Source: Globodera rostochiensis
Taxonomy: Eukaryota > Nematoda > Chromadorea > Rhabditida > Heteroderidae
Reading direction: 5' to 3'
Length of the DNA stretch: 64,000 nucleotides
Assembly: GCA_018350325.1 (NCBI GenBank)
Contig: JAEVLN010000009.1
Span: 2,067,388 to 2,131,387, forward strand
Shown: positions 1-12,629 of the stretch, piece after piece
Numbering within the stretch: the first letter of the stretch is position 1
Layout of the letters: every line of letters starts with the position of its first letter
Translations under genes and position numbers: made by a program
Notes under the pieces: model-generated
Told to the model about the DNA's origin: nothing
Seen by the model: the letters and a program-made list of their open reading frames with translations, nothing else
The model's database searches: none

Positions 1-1984
1 CTTTAATTGTTTATGCGTTATAATATGTTGTTTACTTATTATATGGTATAGTAATAGCTGAGCTTAATTAAAAATCAAAAAAATTATTTAACAAACGTTT
101 ATACTCACTCGGCAATCGTACACCAAAAATAAAAATGAGTCCGTTTTGTGCATTTTTGGAGCATGATGTTTTGTTGATTACCAATAATGTGTCTAATTAT
201 AGAAATTCACGTCGCCTTAAAAAGTCACCTTATTTTTTATTGTAAGTTCTCGTTTAATTATTATAATATGCCAGAGCCATAAATTGTGCCTTTATTAGGT
301 AATTTCATTAGACTCAAACTCTTCTTTTAAGGTAAAACTTTTACGTTATCTTATGTTTTTAACATTTACTTTTTTTTGCACAATAATGCTGTAGTGCTGC
401 TATGATTGTGGATGTTACAAATGTAAAAATTGTTTTGATATTTATATAAATTTATTGTTTTTAATTGAATTCTAAATAGCCCTTTATTCCAACTGCCTAT
501 CAGGCCGAACGGCATATACTATTTGCTAATGTCCTGCGATAAAATTATTATTTATTCTGTACAGACATCAGATTAAGAGCTTTATTATTAATATAATAAA
601 AGTCAAAATTTAAAAATTATAGAATCAATAAGTGTTATTTTTATTCCACTGTTAAATTAAATAAAGTATCATATGAAAACAAAGTTTACAACAACAAAGA
701 TTATAAACAAATACTTTTATTACATAATTTTAATAATAAGAATAATGCTTGCTTCATATTGTGATGACAGGCGAATCCCTTCTAGAAGCGTTGTCTGTTG
801 CTTCTATGGAGGTCAGGGTTGCCGCGGGTGACCCGAAAACCGAAATTAGTTTTATCGAATTATTTTTTATAAATTTGCTTTAATAACGGTCTTCCGAAAC
901 TTTAATTATTTTCTTTTTTTAATATGATAAATTTTGGATATAAATTCGCATTATATCAATAAGTTAAAAACAATAAATGCCATATAAATAATGCATATTT
1001 TACAAATTTTTGGTGCATTGTTTTATAGATTATGAAAACTAATATAATGAAATTCATAAAAGTAAATCTATGCATTTTTGAGTTAGTTTCAATTTTCAGT
1101 TTAAATAAGAATTGCATTTAAAGTAATAATGATTAAAAAGGCACAAAATCAATAAAAAACATAAGTCAGACATCGACAATTTCGAAAATTAACTTGTGTA
1201 TATTTTTTAAAGCAGCTTAAATTGATGTGTTTGAGCCATTTAATTTGCACTTGTCGCTTTTCATTTCTTTACCTCTAAATTAATTAAGTTAAAACAATTT
1301 GGTGAGGAACTAGCATTTCAACTGACTAACAAAGCAAAAGAAACGAATTTGATTTTTTTAATTGTTTATTGTTATTAATTTAATATGTCAATGTATTTAT
1401 GCGCTAGCTCAGTTTAATTTGTATAAAAGAATTTAATCATTGAATTTTGGTTTTAACAAATGAATAAGCGAAAAATTTTACATTTTGATTATTATTAACA
1501 CATAAAATTATGTTTAATAATAACAAAGAAATGTTTTAACTACCATTAAATTATATTTGGTAAAGCATATATAAAATTTCTTAATTTTATAATGTACCAA
1601 ACTATAGACTCAATTATATTATATGATTTATGCTTTAATATATTATTCTTTAATAACATTTAAAAATTATTCATTAAAAAATATATGAAGGGTATTATTA
1701 ACAAAATTATTTCATTGCTTATTTGTTTGTTGTATAAGCATATATTTTCTAAAAATTGTATTATGCTAAAATTAAAAAATAATAATTTAATAGTATCATT
1801 AGTCGGCATTTGGTATGAATTCGCGCAATCTTATTATTTGGAAATAAACACTCCGACATTCAAGCCAGATATTTTTCTCACATATGAATGTGAAATCTTG
1901 AAGGCAAAGCTGATGTTGTAGGTGGAGTTGTCATCATAAACAATTAAGAGATCAATTAAATCAATAAAAAATAAATCGTATAAC
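1..1984. other. AT-rich stretch, no gene seen
   Basis: Very AT-rich sequence with many stops in all frames. The only longer ORF (1685-1921, 78 codons) is hydrophobic and AT-driven, with no family I recognise. I see no RNA gene and no clear repeat. Confidence 0.6.
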
Positions 1985-3010
1985 GAATTTTTTTGGCTTT
2001 TACGAATTACGGATTACTTATTACGAATTTTGCAAAAAAATTCGTAATTTTTTCGTAATTTTCTGTTTTTTGGGGCGGAGGGAGGGTCGGCGGTGCCGAT
2101 AGGCGCCGCCGAGAAAATTTTAAATTTTGACTCAATTTGTTAACAGATTTAACGGTATTTGTCAAGAAAATTGGGGTCCCACCCAACTCATCCATACCCA
2201 TCTCATCCATGTCCAACTCATCCATGGAGCATAACTTGCTTCAACCTTAACCGATTTAGAAAGTATAACGCCATTCGATAGATCTCGAAAAGTTGAAGCT
2301 AACATCAAGTTAAAGCTTTGCGAATTGTCTAATTGCAAACTTGATGTTAGCTTCAACTCTTCGAGATCTACCGAATGGCGTTAATACTAAGGTTGAAGCA
2401 AGTTATGCTCCATGGAGTTGGACATGGATGAGTTGGGTTTACCCCAGAAAATTGGTCAGGATTTTTTAAATTTACAAAACAAAGGGTTCCGCTATGGTTT
2501 TTTTAACATTTCGGGGGTGTGGCCAGGGTGGCCATAGTACCTTATGTACCAGGTTTTCCTAATTTTTCAAAAATTTGGAAAAATTCCCAAAATATAAGAA
2601 ATATTGGCCAAATTTCACACCGCCGACCCCTCCCATCTGACTGCCGGATTGATGGTTACCGACCTGAGAACGAAATTGTTGCCCGAAAATCTTAGAAGCT
2701 CCTCTTTTGGCACCACAATATCCTACTTTATAATTTTGATTATGATATGAAGTAAATTTTGAGATTCGATGTATTAAAAAAAAATTTGAAAATTACGAGT
2801 TACGAATTACGAATTACTTACTTTTTACGGCGTTTTGGCTGTTACGAATTACGGATTACTTTTTACGAATTTTTTTTGCCTTTTACGAATTACGGATTAC
2901 TTTTTACGAATTTTTTTGGCTTTTACGAATTACGGATTACTTTTTACGAATTTTTTTTGCCTTTTACTAATTACGGATTACTTATTACGAATTTTTTTTG
3001 ATGGTTACGA
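1985..3010. repeat. Composite repeat: 41-bp tandem units flanking a foldback
   Basis: A unit of about 41 bp built on TTACGAATTACGGATTACT followed by a T-rich run is repeated about four times at 2840-3000 (unit starts near 2842, 2883, 2923 and 2964). A close single copy lies at 1995-2035. The two sites bracket a GC-hairpin core (2089-2110), a long palindrome (2170-2450) and about 350 bp of unassigned sequence. The bracketing suggests one composite mobile unit, but I cannot see clean target duplications. Confidence 0.7.
2170..2450. repeat. Long imperfect palindrome (foldback element)
   Basis: The left half (CCAACTCATCC, GGAGCATAACTTGC, AACGCCATTCG, AGATCTCG, GAAGCTAACATCAAG) is mirrored in reverse complement on the right, ending in GGATGAGTTGGG. 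Arms are about 125 bp around a loop of about 25 bp near 2315-2340. A transcript would fold into a long, slightly bulged hairpin. The ORFs here are by-products of the symmetry. Confidence 0.8.
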
Positions 3011-4755
3011 GCACCCCTGATGTGTACGGTTTTTATAATTAATTGTTTTTTAAATTTAAAAACTATAATGTGTCGTAATTACAACAAGTCGCGGTATACA
3101 ACGTCATAAATATTTAATTAAGGATTATTGGAGACGCACTGTTAAATTTATAAAAAACGTATTGATTAATAAAAATAATTATGTGCAAAATTTTTAAAAA
3201 GGTGTTATAAATCTAACAAAAATCGACATATTATAAAAGATCATAGTATTATTCGGTTTACTTCTAAAATGTATAAATATTATTGCAAATAGGTAATTAT
3301 TCTCCATTAATTGATTTCTTTCATACGTTTAAAATCCTTTTCCCAGGGGTTTAAAAAAAATAAAAAAAGCATTAAATTACATTATTCACCCGGTCCAAGA
3401 CGGTAAAAGGACGCACAGAGCCAGACCCATGCTCAATATAATATGAAATTGGTGAAAAATTATTTTACTTAATAAAAATCTTTAATAGCAAATAACTAAT
3501 AATAAATTTTTTTTACCTAAAAAATATATTTGCAAAATTCTATACAAAAAATTCGGCGGCGTTTATTGGGCTTTTCTCAAATTTTTTAAAACTTTCTGTC
3601 TGAATCTCGGTGACAATTTACAAAAGGATTTTATTAACTAAAAAAAATATTAATCTAAAATATATTTTTTATGAATAATATCACCAGTGCCTCGCTTTTT
3701 TGCAGAGACGCTTTTCGAAACGCGCTTCGTCGGCGAGAATTTTTTGACAACGCAAACATCCTCGTGGTCAAAAAATGGCGCAAATTAATAAAAGAGAACT
3801 AATATCCTAATTTTCAATTAAAAATTCTAAGAATAATAATTGAATATAACAAAGAATGCGAATTTTGACAATTAACTCGACTTTAAAAATTAAGCAAAAT
3901 ATTACGGGCAGAATTTAACACAAATAGCTAAATTTATTTATGGCCCCAAGCTACGATTACTCTTAAATGTTAAACTTTAATTATTAGATAATAACATTTT
4001 ATCGTAAAAACAAAAACAGAAGTAAATGATCAAGTTATACCAAATAAAAGAAAGTAGACAAAATATGGGCCCAAAATAAAAAATACCAAATATTGATTAA
4101 AGATAGACTAAACATCAATCTATAAATTGGCGAATGATTGGACTGGATTTATAAATTATTCACATTATTGTTCTATACCGTATTAAAAAATTATTTAATT
4201 TACTTTTTAAAAACTTAATTAATTATTACGCCTAAGCAATCAATGAACAGTGCAATTTTCTTGACTCTGCGTCGACGAAAAATTTGATGGGCATTAAAAA
4301 AAGCAGCCCACAAAGCTCAGCAATGAATTTCAAACTCTTGAAGGTCCAGCGTTTAAAATTTTTTTGAGTATTTTTGATTGCTATGTTATTTAAAATTTTA
4401 ATGCTCCGTATAACTACTATAATTTATATAAAAAACAACATTTGAACTTTAAAATTGTTAAAAAAATCAATATCAAATTTTAACAATTCATTTATATATT
4501 TTATAACGTTTATATATTTAGACATTTGTATTCGATTTTGTTTTGGTTTGATATTTAGCGGCCGACCATTTTAAAATAAATTGGCAAATGATTAATTTAA
4601 TTGTAATTATTTTTAGACCATGTCTATCGTTTTTTCAATATCAATTATATATATGACAATTTAAGATTAAATATTTTTTTTGTTTTGTTAAAAATTTTAT
4701 TAGTTTTTCTTCTACACAATTATTTTTTTTGTTATTTTTACCTTGTTAAGATTTT
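3011..4755. other. AT-rich intergenic DNA, nothing recognised
   Basis: AT-rich with no ORF of 60 codons or more and no protein similarity I can see. The short GC-richer patch at 3,690-3,780 has no open frame of note. Confidence 0.55.
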
Positions 4756-5902
4756 TTAATAGAAAGAAGAAAAAAATTACAATATTCATTATTTGTTTTT
4801 GGCGGTTTTTTCACGCATAAAGATATTTTTAATTTTTAGTTGACCAAGAGGCAGAGAAGATGGCGCGATTAATTAAAATGGTTTATTATTATTTATATTT
4901 AAGTCAGTTAATTATTTAAAATAGGAAAACTGACAGAAATAATTAACATAAATATTAATTTTGAGTTTGAAGATGTGACCTTTCTTTGGATTCCAGCATA
5001 GCGATCTTTTTTGAAAAATAATATTTAAACAAAAAAATAGACAACGGAGATTTTTAGAAACTAAAATTAAAAAATTTATTCGTTAACTATTTTAAAATGC
5101 ATTTCATTATATAATTTTTAAATGTATACATTTTTCTTTAAATGAATTAATAACAAAACTTAATTGAATATTAAAAAATGCAGTAAAATTCTAAATCATT
5201 AGGTAAATTCATTAAAATAAACTTTAATAAATAATACTATGCATTAACAATAAAAAATTTTTTGAGTTAATCGGAAATATACTAAATCAAGAATATCGAA
5301 AAAAGTCAAACACTAAATAATTTTTTATTTTAAAATATTTTATATCCTATTGACAAAAAGAATGTTGAGCTAAAATAAATTTACTGTAATTTCTAACAAA
5401 AATGCGTCAAGTGGTTACGGAGTGAAGGAGGTTAGACGAGAGATTTGAAAGAAATAGTGTGGAAAGTGAAGAGACTTTTGCCAGAGAAAGAGAGAAAAAT
5501 GAGTGAAAGGAAGAATGGGGCAGAGAGATATTGGGCAAATGACTGCGCTGCCCTTGCGGCGCGCGCGCCGCTGACGCGTACGCCATAGAAATAAAAGCAT
5601 TTTGCTGCATTCAAAAATAAGCCAATTTTTGTTATATTTATATATAATAAATAATAAAAAATAAAAAATAAAAAATAAACTATTTTATTGGTCATAAAAT
5701 AAATATAAAGAAGGACAGCACCATAAACCTTATTTTGGTTACCTATTTGGGCACCCACCGCATTTTAAAATTAACCGTAAAACTAATATTTAAATTGCAA
5801 AAAATAATAAGAAATTGATTAAAAATTAAAAATATCTTTATGCGTGAAAAAACCGCCAAAAACAAATAATGAATATTGTAATTTTTTTCTTCTTTCTATT
5901 AA
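4756..5902. repeat. 83-bp perfect inverted repeats enclosing 981 bp
   Basis: Bases 4756-4838 and 5820-5902 are exact reverse complements over 83 bp, including the otherwise rare string TTTTTTCACGCATAAAG. The interior is AT-rich, with a GC-richer island at 5405-5590 that has overlapping short ORFs on the minus strand and no recognisable protein. Identity over the full arm suggests recent origin or gene conversion. It could be a non-autonomous TIR element. I could not see convincing target-site duplications. Confidence 0.8.
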
Positions 5903-6033
5903 TATTCCGAAAAAAGACCAGGGACCGTCTTCCCCTGGCGTTGAAGGTGTAACTGTGCTCCCCCCCCCCCCCCTCCCCTCCCTCCTCAAGAACGGCCAAG
6001 AAATCATCGAGATCTATCTGAGCTTCATTGGGC

Positions 6034-6104
6034 GGCAGCGTAGCTCAGTCGGGAGAGCACCCAACCGGACATTGGAAGACTCCGGATCGTTCCCGGGCGT
6101 TGTT
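6034..6104 (+). pseudogene. tRNA-like sequence (decayed tRNA or tRNA-derived repeat)
   Basis: The A-box-like GTAGCTCAGTCGGGAGAGC sits in a good D-arm context. The proposed acceptor stem GGCAGCG/CGTTGTT pairs with three G-T wobbles. The T arm TCCGG/CCGGG closes a 7-base loop, ATCGTTC. The B box (GGATCGTTCCC) and T loop depart from consensus and the base before the anticodon is C rather than T. The loop would read GGA. It is more likely a decayed copy, perhaps from tRNA-Phe, or the head of a SINE than a working gene. Confidence 0.5.
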
Positions 6105-6659
6105 TGCCTTTTTCCCCGGGAAAAGGGTATTAGCCAGAGGCGAGGAGAAAAACGAGAGGATTTCTTGGCAACGGGCCCAACACGTTCACTAAATACAATT
6201 ATGGATTGGTATATAATAAATTATTCTATTCTTGATACTTTTTTACAATTAACTTTGATTTTGAGCTCGCTCACTGAATCAAAGAATTGAATTAAATTAT
6301 CCCCACAAACTCTGACACATTTTAGTGGTAAAACTTTAATATAGATAAGCTTATAGGGCAATTAAGAATTTTTACACACAATTTAGTCGGTGCAATTTTT
6401 CACAAAAACGTTCGTAAAATGGAAAAAGCATTTATAGACACTAAAATTAAATGCTATTACTCAGCAAAAAATATAAATTGCAAAATAATTTTTTTGAACG
6501 AAATGGAAAAAATGACTGAAGCAAGGACGCCTCCCCCCCCCCCGCAAAAATCGATGCAAATGATTCGATTTCGATCGATTTGCTGGTGGGCAGTGAACAC
6601 ACAATACATTCGCTATTCAGCTCGTTAAACCGGCAGTATTGACTAATTTAAATTCGCCG

Positions 6660-7320
6660 TAATACAGGGTATGGATATCTGCGGATTTTCCTCATTCTGT
6701 GGTTTTTGGAAAGGTCAATGAGGATTTTTTTGTTTGAAATGCGGATTTGCGGATTTTTGTTGTCTTTTGAGATCATTGTGGACTTTTTGTGGTTTTTTGG
6801 GAAAAATATCAATAAAAGCATCTTAACCCATACTAAGTCAGTCGCGTACGTACGTATATTTTTTGAATTATTTTTGATTTTTTTTTGACACGAAAACTTT
6901 TGAGGAGACAGAAAAACAAAAGGGAGAAAGAAAACAAAATAGACAGTGATAGAAAAAAACATCTGTTTTTTTGTGTGAAATAATAGATAAAATAGGCAAA
7001 GAAGCGTTAGAGTTTCTTCCACCGCCGTTGTTTCTGCTTCATTCTTTTTTTTGTAAACAAAGTTTCATCATAATAATTGAAAATTAACAAAAAACCCATT
7101 TCGTCAATAATGGATAAACTCAGTAATTTGTAACGGGATTTTTTTAATAATACTTAAAAATTAAATATTTTTTAAAATCGAGAGAAGCAGGCCTCTAAAC
7201 AAGAAAGAGGTATCGAAATTTCGATTTTCGACGTTTTTTTCCTTTCGATTTTCGATTTCGACAAAAATGAGCTGTTTTTCGGAAATAATTTCAAAAGTCG
7301 GAGATCCCGGTTTTTAAATT
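6660..7320. other. Low-complexity stretch with degenerate GCGGATTTT- and TCGAAATTTCGA-type repeats
   Basis: Degenerate words (GCGGATTTTT around 6676-6800, TCGATTTTCGA-type around 7208-7265) resemble the simple-repeat interiors of the MITE-like elements elsewhere, but I cannot find paired ends. ORFs at 6648-7022 and 6706-6888 are low complexity and unsupported. Confidence 0.35.
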
Positions 7321-7814
7321 TTTGGCAAGGATAGGCAGTGGGTCTTGCCAACTTTTTGACAAAATCCCTGTAAACTGATAGCTCATTTGTCAGTGTTTTG
7401 TCTTTTCTATGTTGCGTTTTGGGTTCGAACCCGCTTCAGTGCGATCATTTTTTTTAGCCTTCTTCGGCCTTCACATTCTATCCCCCATTAACGGAACATT
7501 TTTAATGATTTTCAAATATTTTTAAACTAAAATGCGCACAAAAAAAGAATTTTTGAAATAAATTAATCACATCTTCTTGAATTTTTGCTTTCATTTTCTT
7601 AACAAATTCATTAAATGTTTAAAAAATTTCCCCGGCGGCGCCGACAGGCGCCGCCGAACTCTTCCACTCTTATGTAATTTTTTTTTAATTTCCTAAATTC
7701 CTAAACAAAAGGCTTAATTTCGTTATAATTTTGATGAAATTTCTACACAAAAATTGAGTAAAAATTACAAAAAATTTTCTCAGTGGCGCCTATCGGCACC
7801 GCTGACTCACCCCC

Positions 7815-8020
7815 CACAAGGCAAGTCAAGAATCAAAGCAAGTCGAAATTCAATCACGAGTCAAGTCAGGAGTCAAGGTAAGTCAAGAGTCAAAGCAAGT
7901 TAAAAGCCCAGGCAAGAGTCAGGGCAATCAAGAGCCAAGGCAAAAGTCAAGAAAGAGTCAAGGAAAATCAAAAATCAATGCAAGTCAAGACAAGTCAAGA
8001 GTCAAGGCAACAGAAAAAAT
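7815..8020. repeat. Degenerate tandem array of a 10-14 base word (CAAGTCAAGAGTCAAGG)
   Basis: About 200 bp made of variants of AAGTCAAGAGTCAAAGC with drifting spacing. It starts next to a GC-hairpin copy (7781-7804). There is no ORF. Confidence 0.7.
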
Positions 8021-8029
8021 TTAAACAAA

Positions 8030-11000
8030 AAAAAGATTAAGGACAACGAAGAGCGGTTGGCTGCCGCGAAGCGGCAGTCAAGCGCTCGTAAATTCTATTA
8101 AATTTTGAATATCTGGCGTAATGTTCGTTGTTATTTCGTACTTTTTTTTTTCACTTTGTCAACTAATATATTCAAATAGACATTTAAAAAAAAAATTTTG
8201 TTTCTAAGGTACTTTATTTTGTTTTTAAAGGTTTTAGTGAATATATTTCGTTTTATTAAGTATATTCTTTAATTCATTATGATCGTATTTTGCTAATTTA
8301 AATGTTTAATATTTTTTATATTGGCTGTCTTGTATCTATTTATTAAATAAAGATAGGTAGATCTTGCTGTAAAGGTTGTGTTGTCGGGGGTTTTTTTTCC
8401 AGTCATAATTTTAAATCCAATAATTATTTTTAAATAATATTGAAATATGTAACATGAAAAATTCATTTATTAAGGCAAATAAATCTCCGCGTAATGATCC
8501 TCAATAAGAATTTAAAATACAGGAACATATGAAATGAATTGCGGTTTATTATGTATTTTTATTGTTCTTCTTGTTTTTTAAATTATTCTTGCGTGAGGGA
8601 AAATTTCACTTCAACTGAATTGTTTATGATTTATGAATTTATTTGTTGTTTTAAGCATTTATCAATATGTTATTAAGCTATGACGAGATATTTGCTAAAA
8701 ATTGTGTGTGTTGTCGCTTTTTTCTTCATTTATTTAATTATTTGTGACTAAATCGGTGTTGTGATCAAACGGATTAACTTCGGGGATAATTATATAAATA
8801 ATTTATTTATTTGCAGTTTCTTATTAATCAATTATATAAAATTCTTTGGTTTAAAATAATTTATAAAAATTGGTTTCTGTAATGCTAAGAATATTTTCAA
8901 CAACTTTTATTTATTAAAAAATTCATAAACACTTTTCATTACTGCAAAACAAAGGTATTCGTCCAACTTGCAGCCTTAGCTTTCTTTCAATTGGGATGAA
9001 GATGATAGGGGTTGTTTATAAAAATACTTTTATTAAATATATATCTATATTTTTGAATTCATATTTGATTAACGAGGGCACAGTCAAATATTTTAATTAA
9101 ATATTACTATTAAATTTTTGCGATACTGTACAAAATTTTAAACTTTCATTTAAATCAAACTATTGAAATGACGGCATTTCTTATGGTATAAATTAAGCTA
9201 TCCTTTAGTAGTTAGATTTGCTTTGTTATTGATTTTATTTTTTAGTATTATTTATTATTGCCATAATAAAAATGCAATAAGAATGTGTTAGATCTTTTCT
9301 TTCATATTGTTTTGCTTTTGTACGGTTTTAATATTTTTATTATTTTATTTAAAAAATTTTTAGTTATTATGTCAAACATTTTTACTGTTGCCATTTTTAA
9401 TTTTAAGTGTGTCAAATTTATCTTAACAAGTTTGTTTTTACATCCATTAAAATGATTTGTATTATTCTTTAAAATACGGGATTAAAAAATTGTTGTATAT
9501 TTTTTTGGTTTAATTTAATGCTCCTTCGTCAAATTGTACCCAAGCCAGGCAATCCAAACAATGCTTATCAACTAGGATAAAGTTTTTAAAGTTTGCTAAA
9601 TTGTTTATTTTATTTTTTAGTATTTATTAGTACTCATCAATTTAACGCTTGGAACAAATAAATATTTTTATTTTTATATATAAAAGATTTTTTCTCCGTT
9701 TGTCAGATTTGTTATTTGAATTTATAAACATTTCTTAATTTAATAATATTATTTAAATTAAAATGTGATCTTCTGTTATATTGTTCATTTTTCCTTTATT
9801 CAGTTGGTTTTTTTTTTAAATTTAATGTTTAGAGACGATTCTTTCATATTTCTTTTTAATTTTCAAAAGGTTGTTTGGTGACTTAAATCTTTATTATTTT
9901 TTCACAATCATGGACCCGTGAATGGATCATGTGCTTAAGGACGAGAATGTATGTGCACACGTAATTCACGGTTTATTATTTTATTGGTTTTATTTCCTAA
10001 AAGGTATTGTTTTTTAGGTCGAATTAATTAATGGAGCGTTGCAATTTCTCTATTCTTTTTTTAATTTTTAATAAATTATATATACTTACTTTAATATCTT
10101 TTATTTTTGTTTGCAATTACATTTTGAATTAAAATGTTGTCTGGTGACTTAAATCGTTATTATTTTTCCACATTCATGGCATGGTGGATTGAAAGAATAT
10201 GTAAATGGCTCTGATGATAGTTTCTGTATTTATTCTTAGTATTCTTAGCGATGTCTTTCTAAAGTTTAAATATTTCTGGGTTTCGATGATGCGATTATAT
10301 AAGAAACTAAGTTTAATTGATTGTTAAACGATTTGGCCAATGCTCAAAAAGATACATACATTATTATAAAAATTGTTTTTTTGGAGCTTTTTATTTATAA
10401 ATTTTGATAGATTTAATTTATTTATTGCTTAAATGAATTTTTATTATCATTAGTTTTGAGTTTTATTGCACTTTTAATGTTTAAAGTTTCGTGTAATTAC
10501 TCAATAATGAATTAATCCACGCGGGTTTGTTATCATATTTAAACAGTATCGCTTCTAGCGATTTGAATTGATAAGCCTTGTTGAGACGGGCTGCCTGATT
10601 TTTAAATAATAAATATAATACAAAATGTTAAATATGTTAAGACACAGTTATATGCGGTTTAGTGGTTCAATTTAACTGCGCCAATCGTTTAAATATAAAA
10701 ATATTATTAAACTTTTGTATTATTTTTACAAGCCATCATATTTAACTGGATTTTTTTTCGTAAATTAATAATTCCGGTAATATTATTTTAAATGCGAATT
10801 CCTTTAATTTGCTTTTAGTAAATTGGTTTTATTAACAACGACCTAAAAGTTTAAAAGCTTGTAATTATATTTACTTTATTTAAGTGGCTTTACATGTGTC
10901 AACCAAGCTGCTGTATTACGTACATGTTTCTATGGCCTCTGTGCATCCGTTGATCTGCAGAAAATTTCAAAAAAAAATATTATTATAATAAATTTGGATT

Positions 11001-11280
11001 TAAAAAACGTTATGATTTTTAATATTTTACGGCCAAATTTGCCATTTTGTAAAAGTAACTATTTTAGATTTTTTAATTTTTAATTTATTTGTTATTTTTT
11101 CTTTGAATCTGTTTATGCTTCAAAATTCTGTGGAATTTTAATGAACTTTGTTTATGGCAACACAATGCCAGTCTGACTTTTCACAAAAGTTTATATTAAA
11201 TATTACTCTATATTTAATTATAATTTCGTTCCTTAACTATTATTTTAGTTATTATTTTATTATTACTTATTGTCTTATTC
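8030..11280. other. AT-rich intergenic DNA with one duplicated 42-bp word
   Basis: No gene recognised. A word beginning TTGTTTGGTGACTTAAATC and ending CATGG occurs at about 9871-9912 and again, about 90% identical, at about 10137-10178. The rest is AT-rich without ORFs of 60 codons. Confidence 0.5.
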
Positions 11281-11281
11281 A

Positions 11282-12622
11282 GTGCGTTGATGACCAAATT
11301 ACTCTAACCATCTGACTCACTCTTTTTAGCACACTATTTCTTCAAAAAATAAAATGTTCAAAAAAGTAACTAAAAAATTATTAGATGGAGTGCGTTGATG
11401 ACCAAATTACTCTAACCGTCTGACTCTCTCTTTTTGGCACACTATTTCTTCAAAAAATAAAATGTTCAAAAAATAACTAATAAATTATTAGATGGGGTGA
11501 GTTGATGACCAAATTACTCTAGCCGTCTGACTCTCTCTTTTTAGCACACTATTTCTTCAAAAAATAAAATGTTCAAAAAAGTAACTAAAAAATTATTAGA
11601 TGGGGTGCGTTGATGACCAAATTACTCTAACCGTCTGACTCACTCATTTTAGGACACTATTTCTTCAAAAAATAAAATGTTCAAAAAAGTAACTAAAAAA
11701 TTATTAGATGGGGTGCGTTGATGACCAAATTACTCTAACCGTCTGACTCTCTCTTTTTGGCACACTATTTCTTCAAAAAATAAAATGTTCAAAAAATAAC
11801 TAATAAATTATTAGATGGGGTGAGTTGATGACCAAATTACTCTAGCCGTCTGACTCTCTCTTTTTAGCACACTATTTCTTCAAAAAATAAAATGTTCAAA
11901 AAAGTAACTAAAAAATTATTAGATGGGGTGCGTTGATGACCAAATTACTCTAACCGTCTGACTCACTCATTTTAGGACACTATTTCTTCAAAAAATAAAA
12001 TGTTCAAAAAAGTAACTAAAAAATTATTAGATGGGGTGCGTTGATGACCAAATTACTCTAGCCGTCTGACTCTCTCTTTTTAGCACACTATTTCTTCAAA
12101 AAATAAAATGTTCAAAAAAGTAACTAAAAAATTATTAGATGGGGTGCGTTGATGACCAAATTACTCTAGCCGTCTGACTCACTCATTTTAGGACACTATT
12201 TCTTCAAAAAATAAAATGTTCAAAAAAGTAACTAAAAAATTATTAGATGGGGTGCGTTGATGACCAAATTACTCTAACCGTCTGACTCTCTCTTTTTAGC
12301 ACACTATTTCTTCAAAAAAAATGTTCAAAAAAGTAACTAAAAAATTATTAGATGGGGTGCGTTGATGACCAAATTACTCTAACCGTCTGACTCTCTCTTT
12401 TTAGCACACTATTTCTTCAAAAAATAAAATGTTCAAAAAAGTAACTAAAAAATTATTAGATGGGGTTCGTTGATGACCAAATTACTCTAACCTTCTGACT
12501 CTCTCTTTTTAGCACACTATTTCTTCACAAAATAAAATGTTCAAAAAAGTAACTAAAAAATTATTAGATGGGGTTCGTTGATGACCAAATTACTCTAACC
12601 TTCTGACTCTCTCTTTTTAGCA
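11282..12622. repeat. 108-bp satellite, about 12.4 units, with higher-order structure
   Basis: Head-to-tail units of 107-108 bp, each containing GTTGATGACCAAATTACTCT and ending AATTATTAGATGGGG. Unit starts include 11282, 11390, 11497, 11605 and 11713. Variants (TCTCTCTTTTTGG, TCTCTCTTTTTAG, CACTCATTTTAGGAC; GTGCG versus GTGAG versus GTTCG) recur in order: units 2-4 (11390-11712) match units 5-7 (11713-12035) variant for variant. One unit near 12310 has a short deletion. The last two share GGGTTCG, showing local homogenisation. Confidence 0.95.
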
Positions 12623-12629
12623 ATGTAAT

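Noticed and set aside
5844..6290. 148-codon plus ORF
   Set aside because: It reads through an arm of the 83-bp inverted repeat, a poly-C run and the tRNA-like sequence. Mixed composition and no domain.
11282..12622. CRISPR-like array
   Set aside because: Units are contiguous head-to-tail copies without unique spacers, in a eukaryotic genome: a satellite.
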